Source of the DNA: Polytrichum commune
Lineage: Eukaryota > Streptophyta > Polytrichopsida > Polytrichales > Polytrichaceae
Direction of reading: 5' to 3'
DNA length: 64,000 bases
Assembly: GCA_950295325.1 (NCBI GenBank)
Contig: OX485807.1
Coordinates: 43,306,440 to 43,370,439, forward strand
Part shown: positions 36,216 through 47,142 of the stretch, one piece after another
How the letters are laid out: every line of letters starts with the position of its first letter
How positions within the stretch are numbered: position 1 is the first letter of the stretch
Translations under genes and position numbers: made by a program
Notes under the pieces: generated by a model
What the model was told of the DNA's origin: nothing
Databases searched by the model: none
The model's input: only the letters and a program-made list of their open reading frames with translations

Positions 36216-39200
36216 TCAGTGTATTACCTCTCCCTGGTCATGCCTGGACGCCATGGAAGCCTCCACCGCCTCCGCTTGTCGTTCTCTCTTGCCACCGCCT
36301 TCTCCGACGATGTCAGCACCCCTCTCCTGCAAGCGCTCAGTGTCAGGACCTTCTCCTAACCCAACCTCCGCATGTGCATCATGCATAGGTTCATCGATTG
36401 GGATAGGAGTAGAGGTATCACCAGGCCCTCGAGGACCTTCAACATCAGGCATGGGTGTGTCTCTTTCAGACCCATGCTGGTCCATTGAAGACTGAGCGGT
36501 AACGGGGTTTGGGTCGGCCGACCCAAACTCTCGTGCATCATGAGATTGGCCTTGTTGCACTGTAAGGGGGGGCGGGTTTGGGTCGGACGACCCAAACATG
36601 TGGGGGTCGTCCTGCTGATGGGGCGGGGGGATCACCAGGGGCGGCCGAAGTGGTGGGGGGGTCACAGGTCTAGAAGACCCGGGAAGGCGCCATATATTGG
36701 GGTCATCCGCTTGTTGAACCGGCGGATACGGACGGACGTGGGGGGGAACCATGTGCTGAAAGCTGAAGGAGGATTGCGGCACGGGCTGCGGAGGAATGTT
36801 CTGGGGAGGGAAGCCGGGGGGCAAGTGTGGAAATGAGCCCGGGGGAGCCACCACCAAAGCCTGCGCCCACATGCCTCGAATCACTTGCGTGATCAAGTCC
36901 GCACTAGTTGGAGGTTGCGCCAATGCCCGCAGTCGCTCTTGCTCCAATAAGAGAGCCCTTAGCTCTGCCACTTTGTTCCGCACTGAGGGTTCTTCAGCAG
37001 CGGCCTTTTGCAAGCGGACGCGTTGTTCTTCGTCCCTTAACATCTTCTCGTTGGCTTCTTGCACGGTGAGGACTTCCGGCTTCACCTTCACCATCCCTGC
37101 GAAGGCACTTGGAGAGGGAGGGTCCGACCTGAGCCGTTTCGCGAGCTCCATGTCGTCCTCGTCTTCGCTGCTAATGGCAATTGTCTCCTCGATGGCATAG
37201 TCGCCATAGAGTTTCTTGCCTTTTAGTTTCCTCCTCTCCCTGAACGCGGCAGTCGCATCCCTGGAGTACATGTCGCGGGCATCATCAACCGTCAGGACGG
37301 GCACCAACTTACTTTGTGGAGTTGCTACCCGCATTGCCTTCTTTCGTTGAGGGGCTTCAGATTCCTGAGTGAAGCCTGTTCCCCCTTCTTCGACCTCGCC
37401 CTCCACTTTAGCCTCTTCTTCCTCCTCTTCCACCTCCTCATCCTCCTCCTCCTCCTCCCCCTCCTCGTCACGCGGTCGCCGAGAGGATGTGCCTGGATGC
37501 ACTTGGACCAGAGGCTCTGGTACAGCAACTGGAACCTTTATGGCCAATTCTTCAGGGTTGACACGCCTCGCCTTATCCAGCGGGCTCTCACCCCCTTCAA
37601 CAGTCTCCTCGGCGTAGCTCCCAGGGATCCAGTCTAGTATATCCATCTTCTTCGCCAATGATTTTTGGGCCTTGTAGAATTGGATGTCATTAAGGTCTAC
37701 ATAGCTGTACACGTTCAGCCCCAGCATCTGCAGAAATCCCACCAGATGTTATTATATGGCATAACATGTGATTCCACCGAAAAGGGGAAGTACGTACAAG
37801 ACCTAATATCAATTGCAAAGGTTATAGTTTGGGTCGAGCGACCCAAACTAGCATCAGTGTTAGTTTGGGTCGAGCGACCCAAACTAGCATCAGTGTTAGT
37901 TTGGGTCGAGCGACCCAAACTAGCATCAGTGTTAGTTTGGGTCGAGCGACCCAAACTAGCATCGGTGTTAGTTTGGGTCGCTCGACCCAAACTAGCATCG
38001 GTGTTAGTTTGGGTCGCTCGACCCAAACTATGAAAACAATTATGGTAATGAGCTTACCATGCCAGCGAAGACGGGCTTGGTGCCGCCGAAGACGTTGAAT
38101 ATACAGTCCCCTCTTCTCGTCAAGGCCCTCATTATTCGGAGATAGAATTCCATCCGCAACTCGTCCGAATGGTATATGGCATATTTTGCCTCGTCGTAGA
38201 GGGACTTTCTTGCGCCCAGGCCTTCTGGAACTTGGAATAGTTTCTGCATCCGGGTTATGGGGTGGTTGTCCACCTTCAGCAAGGTTGCTTTGAACACAAA
38301 GTACAAGCACAACAAATTCATGACTTTGGTTTTCTTGTCCTTTAGTGTCGTGTACACCCCCTCCGCCGGTGCAGCAATGTAGTGAGACTTAGACACCGCA
38401 TACTCAGGCTGCAATTTCCTCACAATTTCATACACCTGCTCTGCTCTCCTATCCTCTACTATCCACAGCCACATATCGACCTCCCTAAGCTTAGGGCTTG
38501 CATACTCCACGAACTTCGACATGAAGGGCTCGTAGAAGGGTGTACCCATTGTGCCCTCAAACGTACTCCCAGGAATGCTCCGGAAGTCTATTATACCAAA
38601 GGGGAACCGGTCCGCTGCTCTTACTCGTATTTCTTTCCTGGAATCAAGGCCGGGCCATCCCTGGATTTTAATAGGGTCAAAAGCGACAAGGTTGAAATGC
38701 GCATCCCCCTCAAAACTTACAATCTTCTTCTCCTTTATAAAGTTTGAGAAGGCACGCGTCGAGTGTTCTGGAAGAGCCAGGTTCTTCCCACCCTTCACCA
38801 GTTTTGACTTTAGGAAGTCTTCTCCTGCCTCCCTGATCAGAGCTGCCATGGATGCACTGGTGAAGTTATATTCAGCCTTGAACGCTCTCCAGTTCACCTC
38901 GTTCACCTCGTCATCGACAAAAATGTTCTTTTCCGGGATTAGCTTCTGCAGCTCCTGGACGATCGTTGTTTTTTTCTTCCTATTCTCCGCCCATTCCTTC
39001 ATTGTGTAGCATGAAGGAACAAAGGATTTCGGCTTGGTGAAGACTATTTTGGGGTACACCCAAAATCTCTTAGGGGTCGGGTTGTTGTGCAAGATGTGCG
39101 TTGCCGCCTTCCCCATTTCCGCCTCCGAAAGACCCTGCAGACTTCTAAAGAATTCTCTCATGAGAGGCTTCATCGCCTTGAATCGAGAGGACGAGTTGAA

Positions 39201-40951
39201 GAGGTTGCATGTGTCAGGATCCATGAGATCCCCTGTCTCGTGTTTCTCAAACACTGTCTTCCACTTCTGCCAAACCATGTCGGATGATGTAATCAAGTAG
39301 ATCTCTCCTCTTAGCTCATTGTACTTCTTTTGCTTGTGACTTGAATTGTTAATTGAGGAGAACTTGTTTATCATTTGGTATTTGAAAAGCTGCACAAGAG
39401 CATAGAATGCGTGTTAATTCTCAATATGTTGTTTCCAAACAAAGAAGAAAAATGATGAACAACAAACTGCGTAGACAAACACAAACTAAAACATAAGGTT
39501 TGGGTCGAGCGACCCAAACTGTATGAAGAAACCTAAAGTTTGGGTCGAGCGACCCAAACTGTATGAAGAAACCCAAAGTTTGGGTCGAGCGACCCAAACT
39601 CTGTTTGAGAAACAATGCTCACCTCCCACTTTGGATTCTTGTCTTTTGCATTCTCCCTTTCCTTGGGAGGCCGGCCGTAGAACTCCCACACATCCCGCGA
39701 TGCCATGATGTTCCTAATCCAAGAAGCTTGATATGCCCGCTTCTTGTTATTCATGTTGAAATAGCGGGAGATATCGCTCAGCCGGGTTTCGTCGTCCGAC
39801 CACACGACCAATGCCTTCCATACCTTCAATTTTTCCTTTAGACCATTAGGATCATTCCACTCCGTCATCAGTTGAAGTTTCTTTGAAGCTTCAACACTGT
39901 GCTGACCGTCAATCAGCCAAAAATCGCCTTTCTCTATAGAAGGCCACATATCCGGTGTAGGCATTCTTTTGTGTCCCTGAGGCATGACAACAATAGTCTG
40001 CCTATCATGTTTAAACTGGTCGCTCACCATCTGGGCGATTAACCAATCAACATACGCATCTTCCTTTGCCCGAACGCACTTCTCTGGTGGCGCTAGGTGG
40101 CATTGTGCGATGTTGACATCAAACTTGAATTCTCTGCCCATGAAAAAACAATGTAAACACTTGGTGTCGAAATTGTTGAGTATTTTCTGGATCTCCGATG
40201 GCTCCACTCCTTCCCCGGGCTTGGGCATACGTAGCTCCGGTGAAACAGGCTCATATGTCATGGCAGATACTGACTCTCTCGGCCTCTTAGATGGTGTCGT
40301 CTGCCGGCTTTGTGATGGCGTCGGTGTTTCACTATCAGCAGGAGTTGCCGTAGGTGTTGTTCTCCTCGAGTCAGCTGGAACCGGTCGGGGCTTCCTCACT
40401 GTTTGAGGTCTTGACGACCCTGCGCCCTCTTCAGCAGTCGCCTTGCGCCTCACAGCTTGTTGAGATTTTGACTTGCTTTGCTGGGTCTTGTTTATTGCGT
40501 TGATTGCCTGCTTAAGTTTAGTGAACCTGGTTGCAACCTTCGTGTTTGAAATGATCGCATCTATGAAGATTGTATCCGGTTTAACAATGTCTGGCTCAGC
40601 GCAGGATTCCTTCACGTATACCGGATCGAATGGCTCGGCTTGCTCATGCATGAACATGTGCACATTTTCCAGAGAAGAGTTTTCCAGGATGACGTCAACG
40701 TGCTCTCCTAGAGCATGAACTGATGCCACCTCCCATCCCGTCAAAGCATCCCATGTGTGTTGCTCCTCCGTGCCAACCTTCAAAACAAGGAGGATTTTGA
40801 ATTGAGCTGCCTTTACTACAAGAAAGGACCATGCAATTACAAGGTCTTCTTTTGCTACGTAGGATTGGTTTTTAGGAGTTTCGTGCTCCTGCCAGATCGC
40901 GTCTGGTGCCGGCTTGAACCATCGTTCTCCAGGTCTTTTCTTGGGGGGCAT
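36216..40951 (-). CDS. Gene C: divergent ParB-like/methyltransferase-like fusion, 3 exons
   Basis: Exons on the minus strand: 40951-39623, 39389-38058, 37727-36216. All junctions are GT...AG and phase 0, giving 1391 aa. The ATG directly follows a TTGCAG acceptor, implying a 5' UTR intron. Residues 343-356 (DFWLIDGQHSVEAS) match the DGQHR/ParB motif, with Ser for Arg, followed by SRYFNMNNKKRAYQASW. Exon 2 has FNLVAFDPIK (675-684) at the DPPY position and RGDCIFNVFGGTKPVFAG (869-886) resembling the SAM-binding motif I, continued in exon 3 by NVYSYVDLNDIQFYKA. The tail is disordered: acidic run, ISSEDEDD (a possible SUMO-interacting motif), Pro-rich segment. Introns hold 3 and 6 family-2 palindromes, and exon 3 contains two in frame. 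Domain order matches genes A and B, but sequence similarity is low. Catalysis is uncertain. Confidence 0.75.
36507..36597. repeat. Two family-2 palindromes inside the coding exon of gene C
   Basis: 36507-36528 (centre GC) and 36576-36597 (centre GA) carry full GTTTGGGTCG/CGACCCAAAC arms. On the coding strand both read FGS[AS]DPN, in frame, separated by about 16 residues. Confidence 0.9.
37827..38028. repeat. Six family-2 palindromes, 36-bp period, in gene C intron 2
   Basis: GTTTGGGTCG-NN-CGACCCAAAC repeats six times at an exact 36-bp spacing with linker TAGCATC[AG]GTGTTA. The centre is AG in the first four and CT in the last two, that is, the same site flipped. Confidence 0.95.
39498..39599. 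repeat. Three family-2 palindromes, 40-bp period, in gene C intron 1
   Basis: Three copies with centre AG and linker TGTATGAAGAAACC[CT]AAA. They occupy most of the intron between exons 1 and 2. Confidence 0.95.
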
Positions 40952-40975
40952 CTGCAAGTAGAAATACATATGTTA

Positions 40976-41845
40976 GTTTCGGTCGGGCGACCCAAACTCT
41001 TTCAAATCATATAGGCTTATGTCTGGGTTTAGTAACATTTATATATGGGGTTACTTTTCACAGGTTTGGGTCGAACGACCCAAACCTGTGCCTACAATGG
41101 CTAATGAATAATATATTATTTGGCTACGAAAACCAATCTTTAAGTTCATGGATACAACAATCATCACAAGCTACTGTTCTAGTTGTGGGTCATTTCATTA
41201 TTGCTTGGGTGTTTGAGTTGTTGTTTATAAGTGTAAGTATTGTTCGTAAGCAGTAAAAATGTACGCAGAGTTTGGGTCGTTCGACCCAAACTTTGTAGCG
41301 GTATGGAATGATCGGCTATGGCCTTAGATCATACCCAAGATGATGATTACCTAAATTATGAATTACCATTTCATGCGCTGTTTGGGTCGAACGACCCAAA
41401 CTCTGCAGATGGATTGGGTCGAGCGACCCAAAGCATGTGCTAGTTTGGATCGAGCGACCCAAACTCTGCAGATGGATTGGGTCGATAGGGTTAGATATTC
41501 ACCCAAGATGATGATTAAATTAATTATAAATGAACATTTGATGCGGAGTTTGGCTAAACCCTAGACCCAAACAATGCTTATGGTTTGGGTCGAGCGACCC
41601 AAACTCTGCAGATGGATTGGCGCCCACGACCCAGAGCATCTGCTAGTTTGGGTCGAACGACCCAAACCATCTTTAGAGTTTGGGTCGAACGATCCAAACC
41701 AGCTGGAGAGTTTGGGTCGCTCTACCCAAACCAGCTGCAGAGTTTAGTGTTTTAGGGTTTCAAACTGAAGTTTGGGTCGCTCTACCCAAACCAGCTGCAG
41801 AGTTTAGTGTTTTAGGGTTTCAAACTGGAGTTTGGGTCGTCTCTC
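40976..41845. repeat. Dispersed family-2 palindromes upstream of gene C
   Basis: About ten complete or slightly changed copies at irregular spacing (near 40976, 41064, 41270, 41380, 41442, 41583, 41645, 41679 and, with a TCTACC variant half, near 41710 and 41770). Centres include GG, AA, TT and AG. The copy at 41064 has arms extended to 15 bp. They lie in the probable promoter and 5' UTR of gene C. Confidence 0.9.
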
Positions 41846-41849
41846 GAAA

Positions 41850-42420
41850 CACTTTTGATTCCAGAGACCTTTATAATGTGTTTACGCAGCATATACAATG
41901 CTTATGCATTGTAGATGCTGCGAAACTCTAAAGAAATTGACACACATAAAGAAGTTGAAGAAATCACCTTGCTTTGCAAACTACACAACAAGCTGCTGTT
42001 GGAAGCAGTTCTAACAAGCTAGTCTTGGAAGCTGATTCTAGAAAGGATTGGATATCAGAAAACTAAGAACGCCTCACAAACATTCACTCTGAATTGAAGA
42101 AGCTTTCACAAACATTCACTCAGAATTAAACAATCCCTCACAAACATTCACTCTGAATGTAACAAGTGTTTACAAACATGAACAAAGAAGCTATCTGAAG
42201 GCCACACATGCATCCTGATTTTCGAACAATCATTCTAATTTCGAAATCACTCTACACTCACACATGAATGTTTCTAAGACCAGGAGGAACTGACACAACC
42301 ACTTTGAAACAACACTCACACTCCAAAACAACAAAGACGTTCTGAAATGGCTAAAATGTATAGACTTTAATACAAAAACAAACCCTAAACTCATACTACA
42401 CTCAGAACTCGGTCAATGCG
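41850..42420. repeat. Upstream region with a CACAAACATTCACTCTGAAT repeat
   Basis: The 20-bp phrase recurs three times within 42073-42175 in slightly different forms. No gene is visible. Confidence 0.6.
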
Positions 42421-45400
42421 CACTCAATGAACAACAAAATAGATCAAAAGAAGAGGAGGAGTGAAAGAGAGAATGAGATAATGATGAAGAGGGAAGGAGA
42501 GAGGGAATGCGAGTTCGACAAGGAGAGAGAGAATGCAAGGGAGGAGGCGGCGCTTTCAAGAGCGGCGGCGCCTCCAGAAAGTATGAGGAACGTACAAAGG
42601 AGGAGGAGCTTGGAGCGGAGGAGAGAGAAGGAGAAAGTGCGGAGGGGAGAGTGAAAGGGGGAAGGTCACTCAAGGGCGGGACCCATTCGGGCCGGCGCCT
42701 TTCGTGTCCGTTCGGCTCATGGCCGCCACGTGTCACGGGGCGCTCCATGGCCCAAACGAATACACAATCTGAGCCATTGGAGAGCCCCAGGCCCATCGAC
42801 AGTCGATAGGCCTCGCAGGTGGGTATCCTTTAGCCACCTATCCCATACCATCCTTGAGGATACTAAAAAACCTTTATAGCCTAAGGTTTTTAATTTAATG
42901 GTCCCCCAATGGATTTGCTAATATCAAATAATGAAACTGTATTGGTTTTGTAATTTTAGTAATCTACACATATGCATGAATCGAGAATGATAGATACTAG
43001 ACTAAGAGGAGTATTTAATAATTATATTGCAATCCTCGTAGGCAATTACATAATGGAATAATATAACTATGGTAACCATTTACACAATGAATGGTTTCGA
43101 GTTATATATTGTAATTATCTATGAAGGTTGTTGGTAAAGGACAATGCTATAGCCTACGATGGATCCGTTAACACATACCATTGAACTAAATCTAATTATA
43201 CAAGTTTATGTAGTGTCATTCATTATAATATGGAATTATGCAATATTAAGTGTTGACAACTTAATATCATTGTTGTTTGCGAAAAGCAACAAAGATGTTG
43301 TTTGATTTATAGCATGATGGAACATTAACATACTTATTTACAAGTTTACATATTTATGAGATACAAATATATTGAAGCGGGTGTTTTTGCTGAAGAACCC
43401 AATTAAGAACTCATATGAAGATGGTTTAGGTAGGACGACCCAAACATTAGACAATGTTGTTGTTGTTCATATATTTAGTTGAGACAAGATAAAGTCTACA
43501 AATATTGAATATAGTGATAGTAAATGAGAGAAGCACCATGTATACAAATATGAAGCTATCAAATACTAATATGTGGAGTTCAACATTATATGAAGCCATT
43601 TAAGCAATCACTTTGTTGTTGGATGATCCCTCCACATATATTAAACAACATATCTTATTAGGAAATGAGGCACAAATTACAGTAGATGGTGTTCTATATG
43701 GAAGCCACACGGGTAGGTCACTCTAAGGCATTTTTGTGCACCACGTGCGGCTCAGGGTTTTTTGTTTTGGGGCTATTTACCTTCAAGGGTTGAATTAAAG
43801 CCTCCCTATAATTACTTGAATTTCAAAAATGGCCCATTTGTTTGCACCCTTCCATTACTTATATTGTCCAAGTCACTGCAATTTTTTGTACTCTATATTC
43901 CTTTTAAGTAATAAAAGCTAATCTACTTCCTGTTAAGGGAAACCATGGAAACAAAGAAGGGTGCAAACAATAATATCATTGCAAACAAAGTTATGAAGAA
44001 AACACATAGGAGACCATAGCAAACATTATACTAAACATACCTTCTAGGAACCTTATCTTCAGCCCCTATATTAATTTTACAAAAAAATAATGGCCCACAT
44101 TTTATGTCCATCTAACTTACTTATAATGGGATTGTCTACATTTAATGGCCCCTTCATTATTTGGAATTCCTTTATAATTTTTATTTCAAATGATTTCAAT
44201 CCTCTCTATATTATGCCGCACGTCGTTTTTAAAATGCACTAAGTGACCTACCCGTGGGAAGCAACCCTAAACAACTACGAGGGTGTAGGGTGTAGGGTTT
44301 AGGGTTTAGGGTTTAGGGTATATAAATGTGTCTTGTTGCACTCGAAGCCATAAATGAATGGCGCATAGGTCAAATGAGGGGGCCAAGTCGCTTGTGGTTC
44401 TAAAAACAAATGTATATAGATATCACAATAGTCTAATTCATGAACATGAACGTTGGTTACATTTCATGTTATGTTTGTTATGTATGTTATGTTACGTCGT
44501 AGATGCGTTCATATTTAGTGTATAAATCTCTAAATATCTTATTTAGTGTAGTGACACTAGAACACACCAACATGTATTTAAGGACATGTTCTGCTCAACT
44601 TGCATTGAATAGATACAACTATATATGTTTAGATTTTTCATCAAACATTTGTTAAAGCAAATAAAGTTGATTACATTTTTTTTGGCAAGCCAAATCAATA
44701 AAAACTATAGGTACAAAACACAACTACAATAAGTATGATATTTAGTGTTTGATACACTAAATACAAGTGAATACACAATATATCAATAACCATATGAAAG
44801 TAATAAACATTAAATATAAGCTATAGTAATATGTGGCATTGACATGTTTGAATTTAGTGTTAGTAAGGATGTGAAAAGAAGAAATATACGTGAGAGTAGA
44901 AGGTAGCAACACATTTACTTCTAACACTAACTGTCATAGGATTGAAAATTAATGTTGAGCATGTAAGGGTGGTAACCATAGTCCGCCAAGAGCCTAAGGC
45001 TAGTGTAAATGCAGCCTACAAAATTTGTGACTTAGCCTATAAAATTTTGAAAGTGTAGGACAAAGAGCCTATGGACAATTTTAAAACATAGGATATCAAC
45101 CTATGTGGTAAAAAACATGTAGGAAATTTTGCCTACAAAGTTTTTAAAAGAGCGGATTTTAGCCATTCATCCTTCTTCAAATTGGGAAATTAGTTGGCCT
45201 AAGTACATATCTTTAGGCTAATACTCGGGGCTCTTGAGTGGCACATAGGCGGATATCAATAATAGCCCTGACTCCCTCCCCGTCGATCTTTACAAATACC
45301 ACAGCCCAAGCCCCATCACCGCATAGAGGTTGAATCAGAAGATGGTGAGGACTTTCACCCTTAAACTCATTTGAATTTTAGCAACCTTTCATAACTTATA

Positions 45401-46150
45401 ATCAACTCTTTAAAAAGGAGTTGGTTAATCCTTGGCCTTCAAACGTGGTGAAGGGCTTAGCCAGGTTCAATTCCTGCCAAGGATACCACTTAGTACTCAA
45501 ATTTTGAATTTAAAGCCTACAACATTAAAAGATATGAAGGATTTTAACCTACTAAAAATTAGTTTTAAAGGCAATTGGCAGGTAACTTAAAAACTCAAAA
45601 GGTTTTCAACTTACAAAAATTTGATATTGTAGGATGCAACCTATGCCATGAGGGAAATAGCCTATGCTCTTTTAAAGAGGTAGGCAATTAACCTCAATAA
45701 CTTCAAAAACTTTTCGGACACTGGTGGTAACAACACTACATATAATCAAATCCACACATCATATTTTGTGTAGTTATTTAATAGCGGAATTAGGAGGTTA
45801 GTTGTCCAAGGTCATTTGATGGTTGGCGCCACAAAGAGGCAAGCTAAATATGGATGCTCTATTACCAACAAGAAGCGGGAAATTCTGTTAGAAGGTTTGA
45901 ACTTAGGTTTAGGGTTTACGTTCGGGCGGGAAAGGGATCCAAAGAGGAAGGCGGAGGCGGAGGCGGGTAGTATAAAGTACCAAACCCCCCAAACTTTGCT
46001 CTTTTTTTCTCATCTCTCCATTCTGAAATGGTTGCAAGCTCTCTCAAGTAGTGGTGGAGTGCAAGGTTCGTGTATGCATCCGTTGATGAGTAGCTAATTA
46101 CAACAGCCATGCACGGCCTGAATTCTTCCAATTAGTATCCACGTAGCTGA
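42420..46150. other. Intergenic region between genes C and D
   Basis: 42430-42680 is a purine-rich (AG)n-like tract giving spurious frames. The rest is A+T-rich. It contains one degenerate family-2-like unit (43390-43450) and interstitial telomere repeats. I see no gene. Confidence 0.55.
44284..44320 (+). repeat. Interstitial plant telomere repeats
   Basis: GGGTGTAGGG followed by three to four TTTAGGG units. The plant-type repeat supports a plant origin of the window. Confidence 0.9.
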
Positions 46151-46191
46151 ATATGGAAGATTACCGCAATTTAAGGCGGAATTTGCGGAAT

Positions 46192-46950
46192 GTTTGGGTC
46201 GCTCGACCCAAACCCACCCCCATAGTGAGGTTTGGGTCGAACGACCCAAACCCACCCCTATCACGGGCTGGGCCTGGATTAGCAAGCCCATCCTGTCACG
46301 AGGTTTGGGTCGCTCGACCCAAACCCACCCCCTCTCACGGGTTGGGCCTGGATTGGCAGGCCCATCCTGTAACGAGGTTTGGGTCGAGCGACCCAAACCC
46401 ACCCCTGTCACGGGTTGGGCCTGGATTAGCAGGCCCATCCTGTCACGAGGTTTGGGTCGCTCGACCCAAACCCACCTCCATTATGAGGTTTGGGTCGAGC
46501 GACCCAAACCCACCGCTATCACGCGCTGGGCCTGGATTGCCAGGCCCATCCTGTCATGAGGTTTGGGTCGCACGACCCAAACACACCTCCATTGTGAGGT
46601 TTGGGGCGAGCGACCCAAACCCACCCCTGTCAGGGGTTGGGCCTGGATTAGCAGGCCCATCCTGTCATGAGGTTTGGGTCGAGCGACCCAAACCCACCCC
46701 TATCAAGGGCTGGGTCTGGATTACCAGGCCCATCCTGTCACGAGGTTTGGGTCGAGCGACCCAAACCCACCCCTATCAAGGGCTGGGTCTGGATTACCAG
46801 GCCCATCCTGTCACGAGGTTTGGGTCGCTCGACCCAAACACACCTCCATTGTGAGGTTTGGGTCGAGCGACCCAAACCCACCCCTGTCACGGGTTGGGCC
46901 TGGATTAGCAGGCCCATCCTATCACGAGGTTTGGGTTGCTCGACCCAAAC
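46192..46950. repeat. Family-2 palindrome array upstream of gene D
   Basis: About thirteen palindromes (arms GTTTGGGTCG/CGACCCAAAC; centres AG, CT, AA, CA) alternate at about 37-bp and 72-75-bp spacings. The longer spacer reads CCACCCC...GGGCTGGGCCTGGATT..CAGGCCCATCCTGTCACGAG. One palindrome carries GGGGC for GGGTC, another GGGTTG. The long open frames through here (WVARPKPT.., FGSSDPNPP..) are reads of the repeat in three phases, not proteins. The array ends about 190 bp before the gene D start. Confidence 0.95.
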
Positions 46951-47142
46951 CCACCCTCATGCACACAATGGGGATGTGCATAGACGGATCCTGAATAAAC
47001 TGTTGTGCGCTCCATCTTTTGGGAACCCATCGATATAATATTCATACAACATGTGTTATGATAAGGTTTCTGTGTTTTTCTATTGGACCCTATAGCTTTT
47101 GTCAATTCTTTACAAGGTTCCATGTTCATGTGTGTAGGCAAA

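Noticed and set aside
37827-38028. CRISPR-like regular repeat array
   Set aside because: Linkers between the palindromes are identical, not unique spacers, there are no cas genes, and the setting is an intron of a eukaryotic gene.
37822-38310. Open frames of 60-160 aa on both strands over gene C introns and exons
   Set aside because: Shadows of the palindrome repeat and of the gene C exon in other frames.
42427-42809. Open frames of 75-127 aa
   Set aside because: Purine-rich low-complexity tract (RERE.. on one strand, SSSLPPLL.. on the other), no domain.
46153-47038. Open frames of 100-233 aa rich in WVARPKPT and FGSSDPNPP
   Set aside because: They are the family-2 repeat read in several frames and strands at once, with no protein features beyond the repeat.
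47083-47142. Upstream extension of gene D from TTG at 47083
   Set aside because: No ATG at that point. The ATG at 47143 follows an acceptor-like TAG and is the better start.
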